Part shown: positions 52,668 to 64,000 of the stretch, in pieces | Numbering within the stretch: the stretch's first letter is position 1 | Layout of the letters: every line of letters starts with the position of its first letter | Source of the DNA: Aquamicrobium lusatiense | Lineage (GTDB): Bacteria; Pseudomonadota; Alphaproteobacteria; Rhizobiales; Rhizobiaceae | NCBI RefSeq assembly: GCF_014201615.1 | Contig: NZ_JACHEU010000001.1 | Location: forward strand, 2,189,631 to 2,253,630 | Direction of reading: 5' to 3' | Length of the DNA: 64,000 bases | Notes under the pieces: generated by a model | What the model saw: only the letters and a program-made list of their open reading frames with translations | The model's database searches: none | Told to the model about the DNA's origin: nothing | Made by a program: the position numbers and the translations under genes

Positions 52668-52687
52668 CGAATCGAAAGGACGCCACA

Positions 52688-53572
52688 ATGGAAAACATCG
52701 GTTTCATAGGTCTGGGCATCATGGGATCTCCCATGGCCGGGCATCTGCTGGATGCAGGCTATTCGGTCATCACCACCGACCATCGCTCGCCGCCGCCTGC
52801 CGACCTTGTCGACAAAGGCCTGAAGACCGTGACCGGCAACGCCGCCGTGGCACAGGCCGCAGACATCATCATCACCATGGTGCCGGACACGCCGCAGGTG
52901 GATGAGGTGCTGTTCGGCGAGGATGGCGTGGCGTCGGGCCTGTCGAAGGGCAAGTTGGTCATCGACATGTCGTCTATTTCGCCGATCGCCACCAAAACCT
53001 TCGCGCAGAAGATCAACGCTCTGGGCTGCGATTATCTGGACGCGCCGGTTTCGGGCGGTGAAGTAGGCGCAAAGGCTGCGTCGCTCACCATCATGGTCGG
53101 CGGCGAGGAGAACGCTTTTGAGCGAGCGCGCCCCGTTTTCGAGAAAATGGGCAAGAACATCACGCTGGTCGGCCCCAATAGCGTCGGGCAGACGACCAAG
53201 GTAGCGAATCAGATCGTCGTCGCGCTCACCATTGAGGCGGTGGCCGAGGCGCTGGTGTTTGCGTCCAAGGCGGGAGCCGATCCTGCCCGGGTTCGGCAGG
53301 CGCTGATGGGCGGGCTCGCGGCCTCGCGCATCCTCGAAGTGCATGGCGAGCGCATGATCAGGCGCACCTTCGACCCGGGCTTCCGCATCGAACTGCACCA
53401 GAAGGATCTCAATCTGGCCCTCGAAGGCGCCCGTTCGCTCGGCGTCTCGCTGCCCAACACCTCGACGGCGCAGCAGCTCTTCAACTCCTGCGCCGCCAAT
53501 GGCGGGGCGAAGGAGGATCATTCGGCACTGGTGCGCGCGCTGGAGCGGATGGCCGGCCACGACGTAGCCTGA
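52688..53572 (+). CDS. glxR: 2-Hydroxy-3-oxopropionate (tartronate semialdehyde) reductase
   Basis: 294-aa beta-hydroxyacid dehydrogenase. NAD(P)-binding MENIGFIGLGIMGSPMAGHL at the N-terminus, substrate motif DAPVSGGEVGAKAASL and the catalytic lysine in VAKVANQIVV-like (TKVANQIVVALT). It reduces tartronate semialdehyde to glycerate. ATG 52688 has AAAGGA upstream; the ATG at 52664 would overlap hyi. A glycerate kinase gene, often next in this pathway, is not present here. Confidence 0.94.
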   Translation: MENIGFIGLGIMGSPMAGHLLDAGYSVITTDHRSPPPADLVDKGLKTVTGNAAVAQAADIIITMVPDTPQVDEVLFGEDGVASGLSKGKLVIDMSSISPIATKTFAQKINALGCDYLDAPVSGGEVGAKAASLTIMVGGEENAFERARPVFEKMGKNITLVGPNSVGQTTKVANQIVVALTIEAVAEALVFASKAGADPARVRQALMGGLAASRILEVHGERMIRRTFDPGFRIELHQKDLNLALEGARSLGVSLPNTSTAQQLFNSCAANGGAKEDHSALVRALERMAGHDVA

Positions 53573-53640
53573 CGATCAAATCGGCACAAAGTGGCCAGAC
53601 GATCACGCGAATCGAACCGGCAAACAGCCGGTGCGAACAG

Positions 53641-53694
53641 CGGGCGGGGAGGGGAACGGTCGTGTTCCCAAAAAGATGTTCCCCTTGCCGCCCG
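53641..53694. terminator. Long imperfect palindrome between convergent glxR and rlmB
   Basis: CGGGCGG-GGA-GGGGAAC pairs with GTTCCCC-TTG-CCGCCCG around a 20-base loop. It sits 70 bases past the glxR stop and 108 bases past the rlmB stop. No strong T run follows, so a terminator is likely but not certain. A smaller hairpin CCGGC-AAACA-GCCGG lies at 53618-53632. Confidence 0.45.
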
Positions 53695-53801
53695 TTTGGG
53701 CATTTTGCAGTCACACGCAAGCGACTGACATCGCATAGATCCCGCTAAACTGGGGACTGGAGCAGCGGAATCAGCCTTTGCCTGAACGCCTGCTGTTCTC
53801 T

Positions 53802-54653
53802 CTATTCGTTCAGAAACCGCCCCGCCGCATAGAGCGCCACGGCTGCGGCGTTGGAGACATTGAGCGAGCGGATGGCGCCGGGCATGTCGAGCCGGGCCAG
53901 CGCACTCACCGTCTCGCGCGTCTTCTGCCGCAGGCCCTTGCCTTCCGCGCCGAGAACGAGCGCCAGCCTTTGTGCGGAAAAGGTCTTTTCCAGCTCGGCG
54001 GGTCCATCCGAATCGAGACCGATCGTCTGGAAGCCGGCCCCATGCAGCGTTTCCAGCGCTTCGGCGAGATTGCGCACCTCGATATGGTCTATGTGTTCCA
54101 GCGCGCCGGATGCCGATTTGGCCAGCACGCCGGATTCGGTCGGGCTGTGACGATTGGTCGTGATGAGCGCGCCGGCGCCGAAGGCCACGGCGGAACGCAG
54201 AATTGCGCCGACATTGTGCGGATCCGTCACCTGATCCAGCACAAGCACGAGATTCGTGTCACCCAGCGCGTCGAGGCGCTTGGGCCTGAGCGGTTCGGCC
54301 TCGATCAGCACGCCCTGATGGACGGCGTCGGATCCGGTGATCTTGTCGATCTCGCGCGGCTCGACGATGCGGGCCGGGAAGGGAAGGCCATCCACAGGGC
54401 CGAGTTCCAGCCGCTCGGCCGCATTGCGCGTGACCAGCATGGAGCGCACCTTGCGCGCGGGATTGGCAAGGGCTGCGCGCACCGTGTGCAGGCCATAGAG
54501 ATGCACGAGACCTTCGGAGGGACCGTCGCCGGGCATGACCTTGCGCCGTGGCCTGTGCGCGCGTGGCCCGCCGGCCTTTTCGTCACGAAAGGTTCGACGC
54601 AGCCTTGCATAATGCGCGTCTTTGGGGGTGCCGGATTTCTTGATGTCGCTCAT
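53802..54653 (-). CDS. rlmB: 23S rRNA (guanosine-2'-O-)-methyltransferase RlmB family
   Basis: SPOUT methyltransferase (283 aa). N-terminal basic extension and RNA-binding substrate domain (HLYGLHTVRAALANP), then the knotted catalytic domain with LVLDQVTDPHNVGAILRSA, LVLGAEGKGLRQ and SLNVSNAAAVALYAAGR (motifs 1-3, the last with the Asn/Ser catalytic site). Targets 2'-O-G2251 of 23S rRNA in E. coli; the exact site here is inferred. ATG 54653 has AGGACGAGC upstream. Confidence 0.9.
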   Translation of the reverse strand: MSDIKKSGTPKDAHYARLRRTFRDEKAGGPRAHRPRRKVMPGDGPSEGLVHLYGLHTVRAALANPARKVRSMLVTRNAAERLELGPVDGLPFPARIVEPREIDKITGSDAVHQGVLIEAEPLRPKRLDALGDTNLVLVLDQVTDPHNVGAILRSAVAFGAGALITTNRHSPTESGVLAKSASGALEHIDHIEVRNLAEALETLHGAGFQTIGLDSDGPAELEKTFSAQRLALVLGAEGKGLRQKTRETVSALARLDMPGAIRSLNVSNAAAVALYAAGRFLNE

Positions 54654-54840
54654 GCTCGTCCTATAGCTGTAGTGCCTGCTTTTGCCTATGGCGGCGACGC
54701 CATGAAAAAACTGCGGAGAAAACGTCTCCGGCGCGGTTGACACAAAACAACCTTGCGGCCATAAGGCGCTTCGCTGATGGCGGGCATCGACAGGGCTCCG
54801 GCATCTGTAAGTGCCTCGCAGCAGGCTCCGTCGGCAGACT

Positions 54841-54925
54841 GGAGGAGTGCCCGAGTGGTTAAAGGGGACGGACTGTAAATCCGTTGGCTTAGCCTACGTT
54901 GGTTCAAATCCAACCTCCTCCACCA
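54841..54925 (+). tRNA. tRNA-Tyr (anticodon GTA)
   Basis: 85 bases with encoded CCA. Acceptor GGAGGAG/CTCCTCC, anticodon loop CTGTAAA (GTA), long variable arm (about 13 bases) as in bacterial tRNA-Tyr, T-arm GTTGG-TTCAAAT-CCAAC. Confidence 0.97.
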
Positions 54926-54948
54926 CTGCCGCACCGGAGACCTGAAAT

Positions 54949-55022
54949 GCGGGTGTAGCTCAATGGTAGAGCAGCAGCCTTCCAAGCTGAATACGAGGGT
55001 TCGATTCCCTTCACCCGCTCCA
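54949..55022 (+). tRNA. tRNA-Gly (anticodon TCC)
   Basis: 74 bases with encoded CCA. Acceptor GCGGGTG/CACCCGC, D-arm GCTCAATGGTAGAGC, anticodon loop CTTCCAA (TCC), T-arm GAGGG-TTCGATT-CCCTT, discriminator T. It follows tRNA-Tyr and precedes tuf, as in E. coli tufB operons. Confidence 0.97.
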
Positions 55023-55238
55023 GTTTTCTGAATGCGAAGCGCAGGGCCGGGTTCGTTCATCCAGCCCCTTACAACAGCAATATTTTCTGCCTATATCTGC
55101 GTCATTCACCCGCAGTTGCATGTCAGGGTGTATGGCTGCACCGTCGCTGGCCAAAAGACACTTGTGTTTTGCGGCCGTTCTCGCTAATCGCCCCGCATCC
55201 GACTGAACCAAAGGTCCACGCGCCTAAGGAAAGAGACT

Positions 55239-56414
<1,176 letters not shown>

Positions 56415-56443
56415 GCTGACGCTTTCTGTCAGCAGGAACATGG

Positions 56444-56473
56444 AAAAGGGCGGCCTTCGGGTCGCCCTTTTTC
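56444..56473 (+). terminator. Rho-independent terminator after tuf
   Basis: AAAAGGGCGGCC-TTCG-GGTCGCCCTTTTT hairpin with a T run, 30 bases past the stop. Confidence 0.93.
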
Positions 56474-56581
56474 TTTATCGCGGTATTGTTGCTTGTCTGC
56501 ACGGGCAACCCTGCTGACCACTGTGTCGGGTGGCGGCGAGCAGGAGCACTCCGGAGGTTGTGCCGGCTGGGAGGTTAGGCG

Positions 56582-56968
56582 ATGAGGATTGTGGAAGGTG
56601 GATGCCTGTGCGGCAAGGTGCGCTTCCGCGCTCGCGGCGAGCCGCTGCGGGTCGGCATTTGCCATTGCATGGATTGCCGCAGGCACCATGGCGCGCTTTT
56701 CCATGCGTCGGCCATCTATCCGGCCTCCGAGTTCAGCTTCGGGGGAGAAGCCGGGTCGTACAAGGGGCGGCATTTTTGCCCGGCCTGCGGCTCATCGATG
56801 TTTGGCCGAACCGGCGAAGAAGTCGAAATCAATCTCGGTGCGCTGGATGAAACGAATCTGTTCAGACCCACTTATGAACTGTGGTGCATTCGTCGCGAGT
56901 CGTGGCTTCCGCCTTTTCCCGATACTGAAATTTTTCCGGGGGATCGCGCCGTTGCCGATCAGTCGTAA
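56582..56968 (+). CDS. GFA-family (glutathione-dependent formaldehyde-activating enzyme-like) protein
   Basis: 128-aa zinc protein. The family Cys pattern is present: EGGCLCGKVRFRA, CHCMDCRRHHGALFHASA and HFCPACGSSMFG. Named after Gfa, which condenses formaldehyde with glutathione, but most family members have unknown activity. GGAGG precedes the ATG. It stands alone between tuf and tRNA-Trp, an insertion into the usual tuf-tRNA-Trp-secE order. Confidence 0.9.
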   Translation: MRIVEGGCLCGKVRFRARGEPLRVGICHCMDCRRHHGALFHASAIYPASEFSFGGEAGSYKGRHFCPACGSSMFGRTGEEVEINLGALDETNLFRPTYELWCIRRESWLPPFPDTEIFPGDRAVADQS

Positions 56969-57104
56969 AGTGTGGTCTGAAAAGGCTGACTTTCGCGGCC
57001 TTCGCCTGTCTTTTCCCAGTTGCGTGCGATGATGCGCTTTCTCTCTTTACAGATGCGGCTCTACTGACTAGGAAGCGGCTGCTGCATCGATATGCGGCCG
57101 ACCT

Positions 57105-57180
<76 letters not shown>

Positions 57181-57361
57181 TTTTTCTGCCGGACAGCTTT
57201 CGTTTCGGCGATCTCTTGCTTTACAATGCGATTTACGCCATAAGACGGCGTGGCCGGGACGGGACGACTGGATGGTTCCGAGGCGGCATATGATCGTAAA
57301 GCGGATGCTTGCCACTTGCGCGTGTCGAGAATCGGTTTTATGTAGGCACCAACAGACACGC

Positions 57362-57395
57362 GACGCGTGGAGCTGGTAATCCAGCTTTGCGCGTC
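57362..57395. promoter_or_regulatory. Hairpin in the tRNA-Trp-secE intergenic leader
   Basis: GACGCG-TGG-AGCTGG-TAAT-CCAGCT-TTG-CGCGTC forms a two-part stem with an internal loop, about 120 bases before secE. No T run follows, so a structured leader or a processing site is more likely than a terminator. The rest of 57181-57515 has no gene and probably contains the secE promoter. Confidence 0.4.
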
Positions 57396-57515
57396 TGATT
57401 TGCATGAACGAAACTACTTGCTGATTCGCTGCGGTAGCCAAGTTCATGTCTCACGTCCCGCCCGGCGGGATCATCCAGAGGGTCCGGCCCACGGATCCTG
57501 AAAGCAGAGTGGCAC

Positions 57516-57719
57516 ATGGCGTCGAAGACAACCAATCCTTTCGTCTTCCTTCAGCAGGTTCGGTCCGAGGCTGCCAAGGTCACCTGGCCTTCGCGGCGCG
57601 AGACGATGATCTCCACGGTGATGGTTCTGATCTTTTCGCTGCTGGCGATGCTCTTCTTCTTTGCTGCCGATCAGCTCATGGGTTTTGCCGTCGAATTGAT
57701 TCTCGGCATCGGGCGCTAA
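57516..57719 (+). CDS. secE: Preprotein translocase subunit SecE
   Basis: 67-aa single-helix form: FVFLQQVRSEAAKVTWPSRRET (the conserved WPSR.E cytoplasmic motif) then a helix ending AADQLMGFAVEL. Stabilises SecY in the Sec translocon. Followed 27 bases later by nusG. Confidence 0.95.
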   Translation: MASKTTNPFVFLQQVRSEAAKVTWPSRRETMISTVMVLIFSLLAMLFFFAADQLMGFAVELILGIGR

Positions 57720-57746
57720 GTTCGGCGATTACGGAGAAGTCTTTAC

Positions 57747-58286
57747 ATGACCGCGCGCTGGTACATCGTTCACGCCTATTCCAACTTCGAGAAGAAGGTG
57801 GCGGATGACATTGAGAACAAGGCCCGTCAGAAGGGGCTGAGCGACAGGATCGAGCAGATCGTCGTGCCCACCGAGAAGGTGGTCGAGGTTCGCCGTGGCA
57901 AGAAGGTCGATGCGGAGCGCAAGTTCTTCCCCGGCTACGTGCTGATGAAGGCTGATCTGAATGACGCCGTGATCTCGCTGGTCAAGAACACGCCGCGCGT
58001 GACCGGCTTCCTCGGTGAGGACAAGCACACCGCCAAGCCGATGTACATCACCGACAAGGAGGCCGAGCGCATCCTGCATCAGGTGCAGGAAGGCGTGGAG
58101 CGGCCGAAGCCTTCGGTGACCTTCGAGGTCGGCGAGGCGATCCGCGTTTCCGATGGTCCCTTCGCTTCCTTCAACGGCTTCGTTCAGGAAGTGGACGAGG
58201 AGCGGGCGCGTCTCAAGGTTGAGGTTTCCATCTTCGGGCGCGCCGTGCCTGTGGATCTGGAATTCGGACAGGTCGAAAAGGGCTGA
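57747..58286 (+). CDS. nusG: Transcription termination/antitermination protein NusG
   Basis: 179 aa. N-terminal NGN domain (ARWYIVHAYSNFEKKVADDI; YVLMKADLNDAVISLVKNTP) binds RNA polymerase, and the C-terminal KOW domain (VGEAIRVSDGPFASFNGFVQEVDEE) contacts Rho or S10. GGAG precedes the ATG. Confidence 0.97.
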   Translation: MTARWYIVHAYSNFEKKVADDIENKARQKGLSDRIEQIVVPTEKVVEVRRGKKVDAERKFFPGYVLMKADLNDAVISLVKNTPRVTGFLGEDKHTAKPMYITDKEAERILHQVQEGVERPKPSVTFEVGEAIRVSDGPFASFNGFVQEVDEERARLKVEVSIFGRAVPVDLEFGQVEKG

Positions 58287-58454
58287 TCCGAAGCGGCGCT
58301 GTCCCTGTGATGGTGCCGAAGGGTGGCGCAGTCTCTGCGTCGCTTGAATGGTGGGAGGCGAGGGCGGCTTAGCCGGCTGCCGGAACCGCACCACCGGACT
58401 GCAACCGCCGGCTTTCCCGATTTCGGGGCTGGCATGAAACAAGGCAGATAAGAG

Positions 58455-58883
58455 ATGGCTAAGAAAATTGCAGGCCAGCTCAAGCTTCAGGTTCCCGCGG
58501 GGTCGGCTACGCCGTCGCCTCCGATCGGCCCTGCGCTTGGTCAGCGTGGCATCAACATCATGGAATTCTGTAAGGCGTTCAACGCCCAGAGCCAGGAGAT
58601 GGAGAAGGGTTCGCCCATCCCCGTCGTGATCACCTATTATCAGGACAAGTCGTTCACCTTCGTCATGAAGACGCCTCCGGTGACCTACTTCCTGAAGAAG
58701 GCCGTCAACCTGAAGTCGGGTTCCAAGGAGCCGGGCAAGGCGAAGGCTGGCCAGATCAGCCGCGACAAGGTGCGCGAGATCGCCGAAGCCAAGATGAAGG
58801 ACCTCAACGCAAACGACGTGGAAGCGGCGATGCGTATGGTCGAAGGTTCTGCCCGCTCGATGGGCCTGGAAGTGGTGGGCTGA
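58455..58883 (+). CDS. rplK: 50S ribosomal protein L11
   Basis: 142 aa. [34 protein letters not shown] at the N-terminus contacts the GTPase centre (seen as [17 protein letters not shown]); [21 protein letters not shown] and a C-terminal RNA-binding domain complete the protein. Four bases separate it from rplA. Confidence 0.98.
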   Translation: MAKKIAGQLKLQVPAGSATPSPPIGPALGQRGINIMEFCKAFNAQSQEMEKGSPIPVVITYYQDKSFTFVMKTPPVTYFLKKAVNLKSGSKEPGKAKAGQISRDKVREIAEAKMKDLNANDVEAAMRMVEGSARSMGLEVVG

Positions 58884-58887
58884 TCAG

Positions 58888-59586
58888 ATGGCAAAGATTT
58901 CCAAGCGCATAGCCAAGGTTCGTGAAGGCCTTGATCCCGATAAGGTCTACGGCCTCGAAGACGCGATCAAGCTTCTGAAGGACCGCTCTTCCGTCAAGTT
59001 CGACGAGACCATCGAAATCTCGATGAACCTCGGTGTTGATCCCCGTCATGCCGACCAGATGGTCCGCGGCGTGGTCAACCTGCCGAACGGCACCGGCCGT
59101 GATGTTCGCGTCGCCGTGTTTGCCCGTGGCGACAAGGCTGACGAGGCCAAGGCAGCCGGTGCGGACATCGTCGGTGCCGAGGAACTGGTCGAGATCGTCC
59201 AGAAGGGCGAGATCAACTTCGATCGCTGCATCGCCACGCCGGACATGATGCCGCTCGTCGGTCGTCTGGGCAAGGTGCTCGGCCCCCGCGGCATGATGCC
59301 GAACCCGAAGGTCGGCACCGTGACCACCGATGTGGCTGGTGCGGTCAAGGCTTCCAAGGGTGGCGCCGTTGAGTTCCGCGTCGAGAAGGCCGGTATCGTC
59401 CACGGCGGCGTTGGCAAGGTCTCCTTCGAGGTCAAGGCTCTGGAAGAGAACGTTCGTGCTTTCGCCGATGCGGTCAACAAGGCCAAGCCGACGGGCGCCA
59501 AGGGCATTTACGTCAAGCGGGTGGCTCTGTCCTCGACCATGGGCCCCGGCCTGAAGCTGGATGTGGCTTCTCTCGCCATTTCCTGA
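58888..59586 (+). CDS. rplA: 50S ribosomal protein L1
   Basis: 232 aa. [25 protein letters not shown] and [16 protein letters not shown] are diagnostic L1 segments. L1 binds 23S rRNA at the L1 stalk and in many bacteria represses its own rplK-rplA mRNA. Confidence 0.98.
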   Translation: MAKISKRIAKVREGLDPDKVYGLEDAIKLLKDRSSVKFDETIEISMNLGVDPRHADQMVRGVVNLPNGTGRDVRVAVFARGDKADEAKAAGADIVGAEELVEIVQKGEINFDRCIATPDMMPLVGRLGKVLGPRGMMPNPKVGTVTTDVAGAVKASKGGAVEFRVEKAGIVHGGVGKVSFEVKALEENVRAFADAVNKAKPTGAKGIYVKRVALSSTMGPGLKLDVASLAIS

Positions 59587-59955
59587 TGCGATTTCCGAGG
59601 GCTGGCGCGTAGGCGCCGGTCCTTTCTGAAATTCCGGCTCCCGCTCATGCGGGGGCCGGAAGCCGGGATGAAAGTCCCGGAATCCTGTCCGAGATTGCAG
59701 GCGGACCTCTTTCGGGTGGTCCTTAATCCATACGGGTCTGCATGAGACGGGTGAAGACCGGACAGAGGAGGGTATCCCTCCGAAGAAAGGTTCGAACCGT
59801 GTGTGCCTTTTGTCTGTATGCCTTCGGGCATGGCGGAAAGGGGACAGGATCCTCGAGCGCTGATCGTGAAAGCTCTTTCCAGGGCTGTAGCGACCGGCAA
59901 AAGGCAACCCGACGCCCGCTTCGCAAATGTTGCGGGGGTCAACTGGAGATAGGCA
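59587..59955 (+). promoter_or_regulatory. Structured rplJ (L10) leader
   Basis: A 369-base gene-free interval between rplA and rplJ containing several stems: TTCCGGC / GCCGGAA with an inner CCCGC/GCGGG (59632-59661), CCGGGA-TGAAAG-TCCCGG (59663-59680) and GGACC / GGTCC (59703-59722). The position and size match the L10 leader in which L10-L7/L12 binding represses translation of rplJL. A promoter for rplJ is also likely within it. Confidence 0.6.
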
Positions 59956-60474
59956 GTGGATAGAGCGGAAAAACGCGAACTCGTCTCGAGTCTGAACGAC
60001 GCCTTCAAGGGCGCCGGATCAGTCGTCGTGGCCCACTATGCCGGTATCACCGTTGCGCAGATGAACGATCTTCGTGTGAAGATGGGCGCAGCCGGTGGAA
60101 CTGTCAAAGTCGCGAAGAACCGCCTCGCCAAAATCGCTCTTCAGGGCACGGAATCCGAAGGCATCATCGATCTGTTCAAGGGACAGACGCTGATCGCTTA
60201 TTCGGACGATCCGGTTGCGGCTCCGAAGGTCGCGTCCGATTTCGCCAAGGGCAATGACAAGCTTGTCATTCTCGGCGGCGCAATGGGCTCGACCACGCTC
60301 GATGCCGATGGTGTGAAGGCTCTTGCCTCGCTGCCGTCGCTCGACGAGCTGCGTGCACGTCTGGTGGGTATGATTTCCACCCCGGCAACCCGGATCGCAC
60401 AGGTCGTCAACGCACCGGCAGGCAATGTCGCGCGCGTTATCGGCGCTTATGCCCGGAAGGACGAGGCGGCGTGA
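59956..60474 (+). CDS. rplJ: 50S ribosomal protein L10
   Basis: 172 aa, GTG start at 59956 with GGAG seven bases upstream. [23 protein letters not shown] and [12 protein letters not shown] are conserved. L10 forms the stalk base that holds the L7/L12 dimers and binds its own mRNA leader. Confidence 0.97.
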   Translation: MDRAEKRELVSSLNDAFKGAGSVVVAHYAGITVAQMNDLRVKMGAAGGTVKVAKNRLAKIALQGTESEGIIDLFKGQTLIAYSDDPVAAPKVASDFAKGNDKLVILGGAMGSTTLDADGVKALASLPSLDELRARLVGMISTPATRIAQVVNAPAGNVARVIGAYARKDEAA

Positions 60475-60531
60475 GGCTGTTCCTCACACCAAAACATCAA
60501 CACGTTCGAATCTTATTGAAGGAAAATCAAA

Positions 60532-60906
<375 letters not shown>

Positions 60907-61122
60907 GCGTTTGGGTTCCGGCGGACGGCTTTCGGGCCGTCCGCCACCTCCGCTTTCGGAGGTGGCCCGGCGGATGTGTTTGAGAACCTCTTTCCTGAGG
61001 GCCAAAAACGGGCTTTCAGGAAACAGGTTTTCACCTGTTTTGGACAAGGTCGCTATCGTGCGGCCTGGAAGCAAGGCGGATCGCGGCGTGATCCGCCCCG
61101 AGATGCGAGCTAAGGAGCTATA
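60907..61122 (+). promoter_or_regulatory. rplL-rpoB intergenic hairpins (attenuator/processing region)
   Basis: Three hairpins: GGCGGACGGC / GCCGTCCGCC (60920-60945), CCACCTCCG-CTTT-CGGAGGTGG (60944-60965, sharing two bases with the first) and AAACAGGT-TTTC-ACCTGTTT followed by T (61021-61041). The last resembles an intrinsic terminator with only four T. In E. coli the same gap has an attenuator and an RNase III site that set the rpoB:rplL ratio; that role is inferred here. Confidence 0.6.

Positions 61123-64000
<2,878 letters not shown>

Overview
The window is a chromosomal segment of an alphaproteobacterium, most likely order Hyphomicrobiales (Rhizobiales) near the Phyllobacteriaceae/Brucellaceae. 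The evidence is gene order (SPOR protein-nagZ-scpA-scpB-tatABC; gph/rpiA/DUF2059/gor; tRNA-Tyr/tRNA-Gly/tuf/tRNA-Trp/secE/nusG/rplKAJL/rpoB), high GC, and family types such as DUF2865 proteins, class II DAHP synthase, a malic enzyme fused to a phosphotransacetylase domain and a STAS-MlaE fusion. The genus cannot be fixed from sequence alone.

Layout. 1-6.6 kb: cell-envelope and chromosome-segregation block (SPOR protein, NagZ, ScpAB, TatABC). 6.6-10.5 kb: accessory genes (DUF892 ferritin-like protein, dienelactone hydrolase, a channel-like two-helix protein, a diguanylate cyclase, a lipoprotein). 10.7-14.5 kb: tRNA-Val(CAC), phosphoglycolate phosphatase, ribose-5-phosphate isomerase, DUF2059 protein, glutathione reductase. 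14.5-25.4 kb: MgtE, a BacA/SbmA-like ABC transporter, class II DAHP synthase, a second diguanylate cyclase, DgkA, NadE, a GNAT protein, GltX. 25.3-37.6 kb: DUF2865 protein, malic enzyme, LpxH-like phosphoesterase, dipeptide epimerase, a four-gene Mla/MCE lipid-transport operon, DEAD-box helicase, NAD kinase. 38-39.7 kb: a GNAT/Gp13-like protein and a third diguanylate cyclase.

39.9-48.6 kb is the clearest accessory segment. A broken IS481-type transposase lies at its left edge and the 3' end of tRNA-Thr(TGT) at its right. Between them are eight genes on the minus strand: serine (amide) hydrolase, LysR regulator, nitrilase-family amidase, RraA-like protein, and a polyamine-type ABC importer. 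This looks like a self-contained uptake and amide-hydrolysis pathway of unknown substrate. Its RraA-like protein lacks the usual active-site arginine.

48.8-53.6 kb: a small membrane protein and the glyoxylate-to-glycerate module (IclR regulator divergent from gcl-hyi-glxR), with a long near-identical direct repeat between the divergent genes. 53.8-64 kb: RlmB, then the translation/transcription super-operon with three tRNAs, EF-Tu, SecE, NusG, L11, L1, L10, L7/L12 and the first 959 codons of RpoB. Structured leaders precede rplJ and rpoB. The window cuts the SPOR gene at its 5' end and rpoB at its 3' end.
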